The position numbers and the translations under genes are program-made. Positions 1 through 9,041 of a stretch of 64,000 nucleotides of DNA are shown in pieces. The number at the start of each line of letters is the position of its first letter. Position 1 is the first letter of the stretch. The stretch spans positions 124,001 through 188,000 of the forward strand of contig JAPNXP010000008.1 in assembly GCA_028753945.1 (NCBI GenBank), given 5' to 3'. The notes under the pieces are model-generated. The model saw only the letters and a program-made list of their open reading frames with translations. It was not told where the DNA came from and did no database searches. Source of the DNA: Hexactinellida sp. DTS-2022 (lineage: Eukaryota; Porifera; Hexactinellida).

Positions 1-1753
1 TTCGCCATATTCTTCTGAGTGCGACAGTAACATTTCTGAAGAATCTGAAGACAATTATGACTTAACATTAAAATTTAGTCCTACAAAATTAGGCGCTACA
101 GTCAACCACATAGCGGAGAGTAAATCGTGTCCAATTTGCAAATTTTCATTAGGAAGTGAATTCGTGGAGTGTCATTCATGTTTCTCACCTGGGCACAAAC
201 ATTGTTTCAATGAGGATTTGGAAACATCACACTATTATTGCATAAAATCACAGTGCATTAGAATGCAAAACCAAAACCAAATATGCTCTGTTGCAAGAAG
301 AGGGCAAAAGAGGCAAGCGGAAAAGATGCTCTCTGATACTGCAAAGTCTCTTCCTTTAGTCTCAATTGGTGAAAACGTTAGAGTTTCAATTCCTAAAGTT
401 GACAGGGGGAAACTTGGAGACAAGCACATTCTAGGAGTCATCACTGAGAAAAATGGAATCTATTTCACAATTGGTACAAGATATGGCATATTAAATCGCA
501 AGTACACAAGAGGAGAATTTGAAATATGGCAAGGATCAACATATCTTCATGTCTCGAACATCCCAAAAAATGAATGCTCAATGACTACCATTTCCAGAGC
601 AGTAACTTTGGGAAGAAGAATTTCTTGTCAATGCAAAGGAAAATGTAACACAAAATATTGCCCCTGCAGAAGATCGGGAAACCAATGTTCGAGCGGTTGT
701 CATTCTAAAATAAGAGGCAATTGCAATAACAAAAGCTCGCCTCAGAAATCATTAATTGAGCTAAATACATCTGAAAAACGTGTCTCTATTCCTGTTACTC
801 CTGAGAAGACATCAAAGGAAGAACAATCTAAACTTTCGGATTTTCCACCTATTCAATTAATTGATCACCATCCTCTTGAAAATGACGATTCGTTAGGTGT
901 TGAAAGCTCAGATTGTGAGTCTTTGGACCATCTCACATATGACACGAGTAGGTTAACAATGTGTTTGACTGAAATTGATCGATTTTGTGTTAGCTGGGGC
1001 GGGTGTTACAAAGGCATCAACATGATTAACACTTGCAGTGTAGATAACTTTCTCACATTGATTAGTCTCCACCTTAGCCAGATACAAGAGGTTCTGACAA
1101 GCAGGGAAATTCCAATCAATGATAATATGAAAAATATCTTAGCATGCATTGGTTCGTTGAAGTTCAATTCATTACGCTTTTGGATAGCAAGAAAAATGGC
1201 CATTAAATGTGAAAATGATCAATTAAACTTCTTCGGATCAGAAAATAATATTGTCCAAGCATTAGTTAAGGCAGGATTAAGTACACAAGAATATCACTGC
1301 ACGTTTCAATGCCCGCACTGTTCAAAGCAGTTTAATACAAAAACTCGCATCAACTACTTCACGACATTAATCGAAAATTTACAAACTACTTTGAACTCAA
1401 AAGTTGAGCCGAAATTTTGCAAAATTTGTCGATGGAAAGGTACACACTTCAAAAATGTGTCAGGGCGATTTCATCAACTTTCCCCATTACTAATTATTGA
1501 AGCAGATAACCTACAGATTGACGCAAATATGATTGATAATGTCATTAACATGGACCACGGCAACAATATGTTAACTTTCAAACATATTGGTTATACACTC
1601 GTTTTTGGAAACCATTTCACTTTGAAAACATTTGTAAATCAGGATCTTGTTTCTTATGATGGAATGAGAAATCCAAAGATTCAAATCGACGAGTACTCCA
1701 AATTTCCTGACGTTCGCAAAGTAAATTTTATTACTTACATTCTACTCCCTTAA
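1..1753 (+). CDS. PHD / CRC-like / cysteine-protease-fold protein (5' end outside window)
   Basis: The reading frame is open from base 2, so the true start lies upstream. Three regions are visible in order. First, a PHD-like zinc finger at about 128-255, with the pattern CxxC, CxxC, HxxC, then two more Cys. Second, a cysteine-rich CRC/tesmin-like block at about 625-725, spaced like CxCxxxCxxxxCxC followed by CxxxCH. Third, a C-terminal domain of about 250 residues resembling C19/papain-fold proteases. In it the candidate nucleophile sits in NTCSVDNF (Cys codon 1034), a CxxC pair lies mid-domain, the His is in GNHF (codon 1613), and a YDGM motif follows near 1657. I infer a ubiquitin-like-protein protease or an inactive relative. 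This combination recurs in multicopy, transposon-associated genes of invertebrates, so a mobile origin is possible. No terminal repeats are visible because the left side is missing. Confidence 0.6.
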   Translation, partial: SPYSSECDSNISEESEDNYDLTLKFSPTKLGATVNHIAESKSCPICKFSLGSEFVECHSCFSPGHKHCFNEDLETSHYYCIKSQCIRMQNQNQICSVARRGQKRQAEKMLSDTAKSLPLVSIGENVRVSIPKVDRGKLGDKHILGVITEKNGIYFTIGTRYGILNRKYTRGEFEIWQGSTYLHVSNIPKNECSMTTISRAVTLGRRISCQCKGKCNTKYCPCRRSGNQCSSGCHSKIRGNCNNKSSPQKSLIELNTSEKRVSIPVTPEKTSKEEQSKLSDFPPIQLIDHHPLENDDSLGVESSDCESLDHLTYDTSRLTMCLTEIDRFCVSWGGCYKGINMINTCSVDNFLTLISLHLSQIQEVLTSREIPINDNMKNILACIGSLKFNSLRFWIARKMAIKCENDQLNFFGSENNIVQALVKAGLSTQEYHCTFQCPHCSKQFNTKTRINYFTTLIENLQTTLNSKVEPKFCKICRWKGTHFKNVSGRFHQLSPLLIIEADNLQIDANMIDNVINMDHGNNMLTFKHIGYTLVFGNHFTLKTFVNQDLVSYDGMRNPKIQIDEYSKFPDVRKVNFITYILLP

Positions 1754-2051
1754 GTTAATTAATTAACCCACTCTGATCTCTCTTTGCATGTCTACCTTGT
1801 ACTTATGACATTGTATATGTAGTAGAATTGATATTAGTGCTGATGTAGTCTGTACTAAATAGTACTAGAGCAAACTAATCTATATTTTTATATGGTGGTG
1901 TTTTTTTAGATTTAAATAAATTTACAATTTCACCTGTAACAATGTGATTTTGATCAGATACCTAAATAGTAATTAAATTTGATAATCAGGGAGTTAACAG
2001 ACTTGAAATTGTAATCAAGCCATAGAAAATTTGTACTAAGAAATATGAGTT

Positions 2052-2147
2052 CAACATGTTCTGCAGTAGATGCAACATGTTCCGCGGTAGATGTTAACAT
2101 GTTCCGCGGTAGATGTTAACATGTTCCAAATGTCAACATGTTCCGTA
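2052..2147. repeat. Tandem repeat, about 22-bp unit, built on AACATGTT
   Basis: About four degenerate copies of a unit reading roughly AACATGTTCCGCGGTAGATG. The unit contains two internal palindromes, AACATGTT and CCGCGG. Confidence 0.8.
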
Positions 2148-2251
2148 ACATATATTTGGTGGATAAGCAAGATATTTACGTCATTTTTAAAAATTTCATT
2201 ATTTTCCAATTTGGCTTTGCCTGGATTAAACACTGAACCCAAATAAGGTTA

Positions 2252-2397
2252 TACAGTAGATGCCTGATATAAAAACACCAGTTATAATAACATTATACTG
2301 GAAAACTTTTCCATATTACCCTATATAATTTATGTCGGTTATAAGAACACTATATGCAGTTCCCGACGATGTTCTTATATAACCGGCATCCACAGTA
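2252..2397. mobile_element. MITE family A (TACAGTAGATRCCGG ends)
   Basis: An inverted-repeat element with left end TACAGTAGATGCC and right end GGCATCCACAGTA. The inside carries TTATAA..AACA blocks in both orientations. It matches copies at 12955, 31338, 33440, 51288 and elsewhere in the window. Confidence 0.85.
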
Positions 2398-2493
2398 CGA
2401 ACTTATATAGTTAGTTATTTATGAAGAATAATTTTTCGATTGTTGATTATTCCTCATATATATTATAACCAGGGATACCAGTGATTAGTTATA

Positions 2494-4795
2494 ATGACAA
2501 ACACTTCGCCTCAAATCGACATTCGTTATCGCATACGTCACATACGTCATATTTCTCTTCGCCGCTTGTCCACAACCGAAATTCCAACACTATTTTTCAC
2601 ACTCCATTGTATACCCCCTTCCAATGACGTTATATACCGAAGTGAGAACCATACAGAATCTAGGAACCCAACTTGGAAGAAAATAGCGCACACTGAACTT
2701 CGCGATAATATATATTGCAGCGACTCGCGGTTTATATTACGTATTTGGACAAGTGCCGCGAGTGAGGAAGCCACCAAGGAGACGCTAGTGATCGAATGGA
2801 ATGTTGATATGAATGAATTAGTTGGAATTGAGACTCATCGAATTGGAGTACTGACTTCACCAAATTTGGTGCTATTTGGTCTCAGAAATACAAACAAAAG
2901 TAACCTCTTATTCACCGACAGGGCTTTGGTAGAAGGACTGAGATCAACCAGTCATGAAACAGGTATGTTTATACATCGGATATAATTAAGTCCGATATAT
3001 AATTTATACAGTAGACTCGGTTATAACGTACCCCCTCGGGAATGGAAAATAACTACGTATTATCCGAGTGTACTACTAACCGAGTTTTTCCTACATAGAA
3101 ATACATACTGCCTTATAAACTTGGTTAAAAATAGTACATTATAACCGAGTTCTACTTTATGTTTATATTTCGATTAATTTTCTCTCCCTTAGCCCCCTTG
3201 TTATATCACGCAATATTACAGAAAATTTAGACACCTTATGTCACGCTTTTTTTGACCATTTTCTCCGGTTATAAGCACATCGTCTGGAACTGCACTTAAA
3301 GTTCTTATAACCGACATAAATTATACAGGGTATATGGCTTATATCCGATATGTTCTTATAACCGGTATGCTTATATCCGATATCTACTGTAGTAAATTTT
3401 GTGTATTCTTAAGACATTCACTACTCGCATGACTTCGCTCTAACTGCCCCCTTGAAGACTTACTCCCTACCCACCCTGCACACACTGACTCTCCTAATCG
3501 GAGCCGTGTACACCGAGGAGAGAAGGAAAACTGCGCATCGAAACACAATACAAACTCAGTTAAAAAGTCAGTACGAGTCCCGTGAGGAAATAGATAAGTT
3601 AAAGTTGTGTATTGAGCAATTGAAAAAGCGAAGAAAGGATTGTGTATTATTGGTTGAGAAGAAAAGGATGAAATTTCAAGATATTTGTAATAACGTGAGT
3701 ATTTCCGTTACAAATACAGTGAACTCCCGTTATAACGAAGTCGGATATAACGAAATGGAGATTTCCCCCCAGAGCATTAAATGCATTAATTATTATCCGC
3801 TTATAACAAATATCTGGATATAACGAAGATATTTACAGGTCCCAAGCACTTCGTTATAACGAGAGTTATCTGTATATTATTACATTTATAAAACACAATT
3901 AACTCCGCTTAATTGAGACACTTTTATTAGGGAATTTTGTTCTTATAGATTAGTCTCGATTAATTAACTATATCTATTAATCGATTTACTACATTTTAAT
4001 TATCTAATTTAATAGGTACAATCACACCAATTCTTGTTACAACAGAACACAGAAGAATTAAAATCTAATCAGTTAGCATTAGAAGATAGGAAAGATAGAC
4101 ATTCAATACGAAAATCAAACTTGATTCATCAACTTAATACCATCACATATAGAAGACTCTATTTAATTAAAAATCTAGGCTATATATATGACATCGTTAT
4201 ACCACCTGATATAGCAAAGTTAGAACCTTCACAAGAAATATTCCTACCAACAATCCTAGGGATTCCATTGCCAAGACAAAGTACTATAAACCAAACATTT
4301 ATTCCTGACATAGGAATTAATACGTCACTAGGATTTGTAGTACATTTGATTTCCTTACTACAACTAATTTTAAGACTGCCTTTAAGATTTCCTGTAATGT
4401 TTAACGGGTCACAATCACTCATACTAAACGAGTCTACTTATTCAGGTGATGAATTTCGCGAGGTTCCTTTGTATTTTAAGCGCAAGGGTGATTTGTCGAT
4501 TAATAAACTTGAACATGCATTGTTTCTATTGAACCATGACCTTATTCAAGTCCGTCAACATTTGGGATTAACTACATATGATTTTAAGGCCACTCTTAAA
4601 AATATAAAATCACTTTTCACCGAGAGTGAAATCTGTTTGAAAAGATTAAGCGAAAATCGATTTTCACCAAATGAGAGTTTGTTCAGTCAAGAAAATCAGG
4701 ATTCAATTGATTTAATATTCAATGAAGTTACAGGTGTTATTAATGGTTTTCAAGATGCCCCACCTACTGAGTTAATGGCTGATAATCAGTCATAG
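2494..4795 (+). CDS. UVRAG: UVRAG, Beclin-1/VPS34 complex subunit
   Basis: Exons 2494-2962, 3414-3694 and 4016-4795 join in phase (1, then 0) to give 509 residues. UVRAG is the Vps38-type subunit of the class III PI3-kinase complex with VPS34, VPS15 and Beclin 1, acting in endosome maturation and autophagy. A C2-like domain (about residues 20-150) contains YRSENHTESRNPTWKK. A coiled coil follows (about 190-300), rich in Glu, Lys and Gln. The C-terminal BARA-like half contains LGFVVHLISLLQLILRLPLR, PLYFKRKG and LNHDLIQVRQHLGL, very close to human UVRAG. The protein stops soon after the BARA region, so the long disordered tail of the vertebrate protein (699 residues) is absent. The acceptor at 3413 was chosen because it keeps the frame and restores the conserved linker. 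An AATAAA lies at 4870. Confidence 0.92.
3012..3165. mobile_element. Palindromic element in UVRAG intron 1 (TACAGTAGACTCGGTTATAACG ends)
   Basis: The left end reads TACAGTAGACTCGGTTATAA and the right end TTATAACCGAGTTCTACT, an inverted pair. It belongs to the same TACAGT class as the other families. A related copy starts near 46420. Confidence 0.75.
3264..3391. mobile_element. MITE family A, left end lost, in UVRAG intron 1
   Basis: The right end GATATCTACTGTA and the inner CCGGTTATAAG / CTTATAACCGG blocks match family A. The left TACAGT end is missing. Confidence 0.75.
3715..3874. mobile_element. MITE family C (TACAGTGAACTCCCGTTATAACG) in UVRAG intron 2
   Basis: The left end is TACAGTGAACTCCCGTTATA and the right end CGTTATAACGAGAGTTATCTGTA. 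Further family C copies are at 9955, 16480, 52817 and 54197. Confidence 0.85.
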
Positions 4796-5106
4796 TTAAA
4801 TATATTTTTAAACAGGTATCCATTGTCTTGTGTATTATTCGATATTATCCCTGGTTACTGTCTATTAGGAAATAAATTGTCTGAATTTCTCAACTTATAG
4901 TCAGGGTTAATTAATTCGTTTGCTAATGATAATTGGGGACTGTTACATGAAAAATTTAATTCTGTGAAATTTTGAATCCAACCATGGATATTATGAAAAA
5001 ATATAAAATCACATGGAATTTGTTCATATTCGCTATTTCTAATTTAATAATTAATTAACCAAATTGTACTTACAATTGCTTAACTTCTTAGATTTTGTAT
5101 TAGTTT
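4796..5106. other. Intergenic spacer, UVRAG to MABP gene
   Basis: 311 bp, AT-rich. It holds the UVRAG AATAAA at 4870 and nothing else I can name. The short spacing is typical of this gene-dense stretch. Confidence 0.6.
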
Positions 5107-6540
5107 ATGGCAGAATTTTTGAACGTAGAAATCAAAAGCGAATCATTTTTCAACTCATTGGAAGATGAAATTTTGAGTATATTTGAAAAACTGACTGACC
5201 TAATTAAAGAAAAACGCGAAAATATTTTGAACACTCTGTTTGCAATTCGCCAAGATTATCAAAATAAAGAAAAAAATCTACTTAAAAAATTATCCGAGTA
5301 TAATGAATATAAACAAAGACTTGCGAAAACTGACCTAAAACTCAATGAAATAGTAAAATTACGAGATGATTCGATTCTAAACATTGATGATAAAATTTCG
5401 CAATTAATCGCTCCCTATGAAAGTCCAAAGATATTTTTACAGTATGATCAACTTGATAGTATACTCGCGAAAATTAACACCATTCAGCTCATAACTTTAG
5501 ACAGCGAAAACGTTTGTGATATGGACAGTTCATTTGATCAATTCTTGAGAAACAATATCGCGAAAACACCCGAAGAATCAGAATTAATTTCGCAACGTGA
5601 AGGTAGTTTAATTCGACACATGACTTTGCAAAAACGGGATTCTAGCTTATACGCTCGCCCTATAACTGATATTAAAATTGTATCAAATAGATCACAAATC
5701 CCAGTAGGCTATTCGGCAATAGGTTCAACTGCTGATGGAAAAGAAGTACAATTATGGGAAGATTCAAGACTCTGGGTTTTCACTGTAAAACCGAAAAGAT
5801 ATTTGTGTTACACTCGACAAATAATGGATGCGCTAAGTATTAAAGAGGGAACTAGTACTAAAAGGTAAGTTTAAATTGTTTTAGTTGCTTTGGAATTTCT
5901 TATTAACAATAAACAGTTAGTAAGTACGAACACATTTTATAAACCTCAAAATTCACCTTTGCAAAGCCGGGTTATTATATTGAAAAGGTTTTGGTCGAAA
6001 TATAAATAATTTTTTTACATAATTGAACACCTTTTTTCTTTAATTAAACCGGCCTTTTAATCATTTTCTCATTAGGAAGTACTTTTTCTATATTTAGATG
6101 TACGTAATATATTTTCCCTAAATTTATTCAATCAAGACAAATGAACAAAAAACAAACAAACAAATAAATAAACAACAAATAATATTGATACAATCAATAG
6201 ATCGCGTACTAAGATTCCAGAGTCAGATGAAATTGTAGTAACAGACATTCGACTGTTGAGCTCCTCAACTTCAGAATTCATTCCTCTCGATTACGAAGTG
6301 GTAGAACGGACTGTGGATCAAAACGAACTTTGTTTCAACAAACACATTTTGCTTGTAAAATATGAGAAAAAACTCCAAGCAGAGACGGCTGTATCACAAA
6401 TTATGTTTTTAGAAGAAAGTCAAAAAGATGATTGTTTGCCACCGAAATTTACTAGTGTTAAAGTGCCAATTAACGGATATTATATTTGCTTTAATTCCGA
6501 TTATATCGAGAGCTCTACTGAATCCAGTAGCTTTCAATAA
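5107..6540 (+). CDS. Coiled-coil plus MABP-domain protein (MVB12-like domain)
   Basis: Exons 5107-5864 and 6201-6540 join in phase 2 to give 365 residues. Residues 1 to about 150 are a charged coiled coil resembling the B-box C-terminal coiled coil of TRIM proteins, but with no RING or B-box. From about residue 183 there is a MABP domain: PITDIKIVSNRSQIPVGYSA, LWEDSRLWVF, KRYLCYTRQ, then across the splice PLDYEVVERTVD, LCFNKHILLVKY and a final NGYYICFN strand. These blocks match the MABP domain of MVB12A/B, which binds acidic membranes in ESCRT-I. The C-terminal UMA domain that anchors MVB12 in ESCRT-I is not present, because the stop follows the MABP domain closely. It is therefore not a plain MVB12 orthologue. 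A role at endosomal or other acidic membranes is inference. Confidence 0.8.
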
Positions 6541-7019
6541 GATGCGAATTTCTGAATATTTTTCGCGCTTTTATCGGATAATTTATCGATATTCAATTTG
6601 AATTTTGTATTATTGTATATATCCTAGTAATTGTTATATTTGCTAATTTTATATCCAAAATTGGGACAATTTCACGAACCTATACGTATACCAACTTTTA
6701 CAATTTTTACAGTTGACTAAGTATTGTTGTTTTATTATAGACAAGTGTATTATAGACAAGTTATTATACTTAGAGTCGTTACATTCCGAAACACCTTTCA
6801 GAAATGGTTTAACACCTTCATAGTGATGATGACATGGCGAAAAAAATCAAAAATTGCAGCTGTGCAAACAGCATTTTCCTTTGGAGGCACTACTACTTAC
6901 CCAACCACAAAATGTAGTGCCTCCAAAGGGAAATGCGTCGGCACAGGCTGCAATTTTGGATTTTTTTTTATTATAAACAAGTTTATTACATATCAATTTT
7001 TCAATTTAATATTCAAGCA
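6541..7019. other. Spacer upstream of USP10
   Basis: Probable MABP-gene 3' UTR and USP10 promoter/5' UTR. It contains the near-perfect palindrome at 6845-6968. An open frame runs through that palindrome into USP10, but the conserved protein starts at the ATG at 7020. Confidence 0.6.
6845..6968. mobile_element. Palindromic element P, copy 1
   Basis: Long inverted repeat: an AAAATTGCAGCTGTGC arm is mirrored by GCACAGGCTGCAATTTT, with inner arms TTTGGAGGCACTAC / GTAGTGCCTCCAAA. The same structure occurs at 36571-36698 in a collagen intron, showing that it is dispersed. Confidence 0.9.
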
Positions 7020-8852
7020 ATGACGGATCAAAAGGTAAAATCTAGCAAAGAAGAAAACGCGAAAAACTTGTTAGAGTTTTGTCAATTCGGTACTTTCAAA
7101 CGAGAGGAAACTCTAAAGCTTATTACACACACTTCAGGTGTAAAATTTCGCATTGAAAAGGGAAATTGTTCTCACATTTATTACAACAATCCACTATTTA
7201 GCCATTTGATAAAACCAACTACCAATAATGAACACAACAATTATAACAATATCAATAATACATTGGTAGATATATCTAATACTTTACCAATGTGCCAATC
7301 TAATTATTCACATGAAATTATACCTATACCGATTATATCAAATTCGCGACAACCTATTATACACCAATCACAAATTATGAGTCTAGGTAGGCAAGAAAAA
7401 ACCGATTTAATTGAAAATAATATAAATTTAATTCAAGAAAAAACTACGCTAAATTCAGTCGAAATTCCTAACAACATAAATTCAGACACTAACAATAATA
7501 ATAAACAACAACAACAACAACAACAACCTTCAAATCCAGACAATATCCAAATATCAAATGACAAAAGCCCAAAGAGTTGGAGTAGCCTTTTTGACAACAA
7601 AGAAATTAAAAAAACACCAACACAAAAACCATTATCAAACGGTGCCACTAAAATTGATTTAATTGACAAAGTCGATGCTTTAGAGAAAGGACGGCGACTT
7701 TACACATTCCTAACTACCAACCCGGTTGCTAAGGAACCTCCCCAACCGCGTGGTCTTATTAACCGCGGAAATCTATGTTACGTCCATGCGGCTTTACAAG
7801 CCATTGTTTGTTGTAGCGAATTTTCAACACTCATACAATCCTTTGAACCATTTCCGTCACTATCGACAAAACCATCAGTCACACCTGTTTTCGATAGTTT
7901 AATTCTTTTCCTCAATGAATTCGCTACTGCGAAAAAATCGGTTTATGTCACCTCAGGGAGAACGCGAAAACAACCGCAGATAAAACCAGTTCCACCACCT
8001 ATCGAGCCAATTTACATATACAATATGATAAAGAAATTACGGCCACCAAATTTATCCTTACGAAGACAAGAAGATTCTGAAGAATTTTTAGGTTTTATTC
8101 TCCAAAAGTTACATGAAGAGATGTCTACAGTTATTGATATTTATAAGGAAGATGCGAAAATCGAATGCACTGATTTAACACCTATAATTGAAAGCGCAAT
8201 ATTAGACAGTGAATGGTTAGAAGTTGGGAAAGGTAATAAAACCGCGTCTACACGCCGAAATATAATCAATAGCACTCCAATTTCGCAGATTTTCTGCGGC
8301 GAAATTCGTTCTTCAATTCAACTTTCGAAATCGAAAGATTCAGTTACACACCAACCGTTTTTCTCACTACAACTTGATATACAGAATAGTGACGTAACTA
8401 CAATTCAACAAGCGTTAATTTCTCAACTTAGAACCGAGGAAGTTTCAGGATACATTGATGCTAATTCCAACGAAACAACTGTACTTAGAAAACAAAGTTT
8501 CTCAAAATTACCTTCAGTTTTAATCCTACATATCAAAAGGTTTAATTACATAACCGATATGTGCTATAAGGTATCCAAACAAATTTCATACCCCGCGAAA
8601 CTCACACTACATAGCTCATTACTTTCGCATGAATTCCGCGAAAAGGCACCTGTAACATACCAGTTAATCGCGGTTATTTACCATCACGGAAAATCGGCTA
8701 CTGGTGGTCATTACACATGCGCTATTTTATGCGAATCTTCGAAAGAATGGATATTGACTGATGATAAAGAAATGTACGCAATTTCTGAAGATCTAGTCCT
8801 ACAACACCAAATTAATCGTACTGCATATCTATTGTTCTATACGATCACCTAG
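7020..8852 (+). CDS. USP10: Ubiquitin carboxyl-terminal hydrolase 10
   Basis: Single exon, 610 residues. A deubiquitinase of the C19 family; USP10 acts on several substrates and joins G3BP in stress-granule control. The catalytic domain (about residues 240-610) opens with PRGLINRGNLCYVHA. Cys253 is the nucleophile, His564 lies in ATGGHYTC, and Asp581/582 lies in LTDDKE. FFSLQLDIQ, LHIKRFNY and YHHGKSATGGHY match human USP10 closely, so I assign the orthologue rather than another USP. The linker (about residues 60-240) is Asn/Gln-rich with a CAA run near 7506. Near the N-terminus, FGTF at residues 23-26 aligns with the FGDF G3BP-binding motif of human USP10. I chose the ATG at 7020 because the frame upstream lies in a mobile palindrome. 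An AATAAA is at 8974. Confidence 0.93.
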   Translation: MTDQKVKSSKEENAKNLLEFCQFGTFKREETLKLITHTSGVKFRIEKGNCSHIYYNNPLFSHLIKPTTNNEHNNYNNINNTLVDISNTLPMCQSNYSHEIIPIPIISNSRQPIIHQSQIMSLGRQEKTDLIENNINLIQEKTTLNSVEIPNNINSDTNNNNKQQQQQQQPSNPDNIQISNDKSPKSWSSLFDNKEIKKTPTQKPLSNGATKIDLIDKVDALEKGRRLYTFLTTNPVAKEPPQPRGLINRGNLCYVHAALQAIVCCSEFSTLIQSFEPFPSLSTKPSVTPVFDSLILFLNEFATAKKSVYVTSGRTRKQPQIKPVPPPIEPIYIYNMIKKLRPPNLSLRRQEDSEEFLGFILQKLHEEMSTVIDIYKEDAKIECTDLTPIIESAILDSEWLEVGKGNKTASTRRNIINSTPISQIFCGEIRSSIQLSKSKDSVTHQPFFSLQLDIQNSDVTTIQQALISQLRTEEVSGYIDANSNETTVLRKQSFSKLPSVLILHIKRFNYITDMCYKVSKQISYPAKLTLHSSLLSHEFREKAPVTYQLIAVIYHHGKSATGGHYTCAILCESSKEWILTDDKEMYAISEDLVLQHQINRTAYLLFYTIT

Positions 8853-9041
8853 GTGATTGCACTCTGAATTGCTTAGTAACAATTAGGGCCCGTGAAATGT
8901 AAATCATAATTTATTATATGCATATATACTTCATTCATTTCCTAGTTCTATTCTTTAAATTACATATTTTTGTAATAAATATATATTTTATTAACCATGG
9001 ATATTCTGTTAAATCTTAAGATATTTCTGCTAACATAAAGT

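Larger units (their letters stand above)
1754..2493. other. Intergenic region with a short tandem repeat and one palindromic element
   Basis: No coding sequence is supported here. The stretch holds a roughly 22-bp tandem repeat (2052-2147) and one family A inverted-repeat element (2252-2397), listed separately. The remainder is AT-rich and should contain the 3' UTR of the left gene and the promoter of UVRAG. No clear TATA box can be assigned. Confidence 0.6.

Noticed and set aside
2494-4795. Joint regulation of UVRAG with the adjacent MABP gene as an endosomal operon
   Set aside because: Only same-strand closeness supports it; the spacer holds its own poly-A signal and there is no sign of a shared transcript.
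6724-7019. N-terminal extension of USP10 and a short frame through the palindrome
   Set aside because: The sequence is a mobile palindrome also found at 36571; the conserved FGxF-bearing N-terminus starts with the ATG at 7020.
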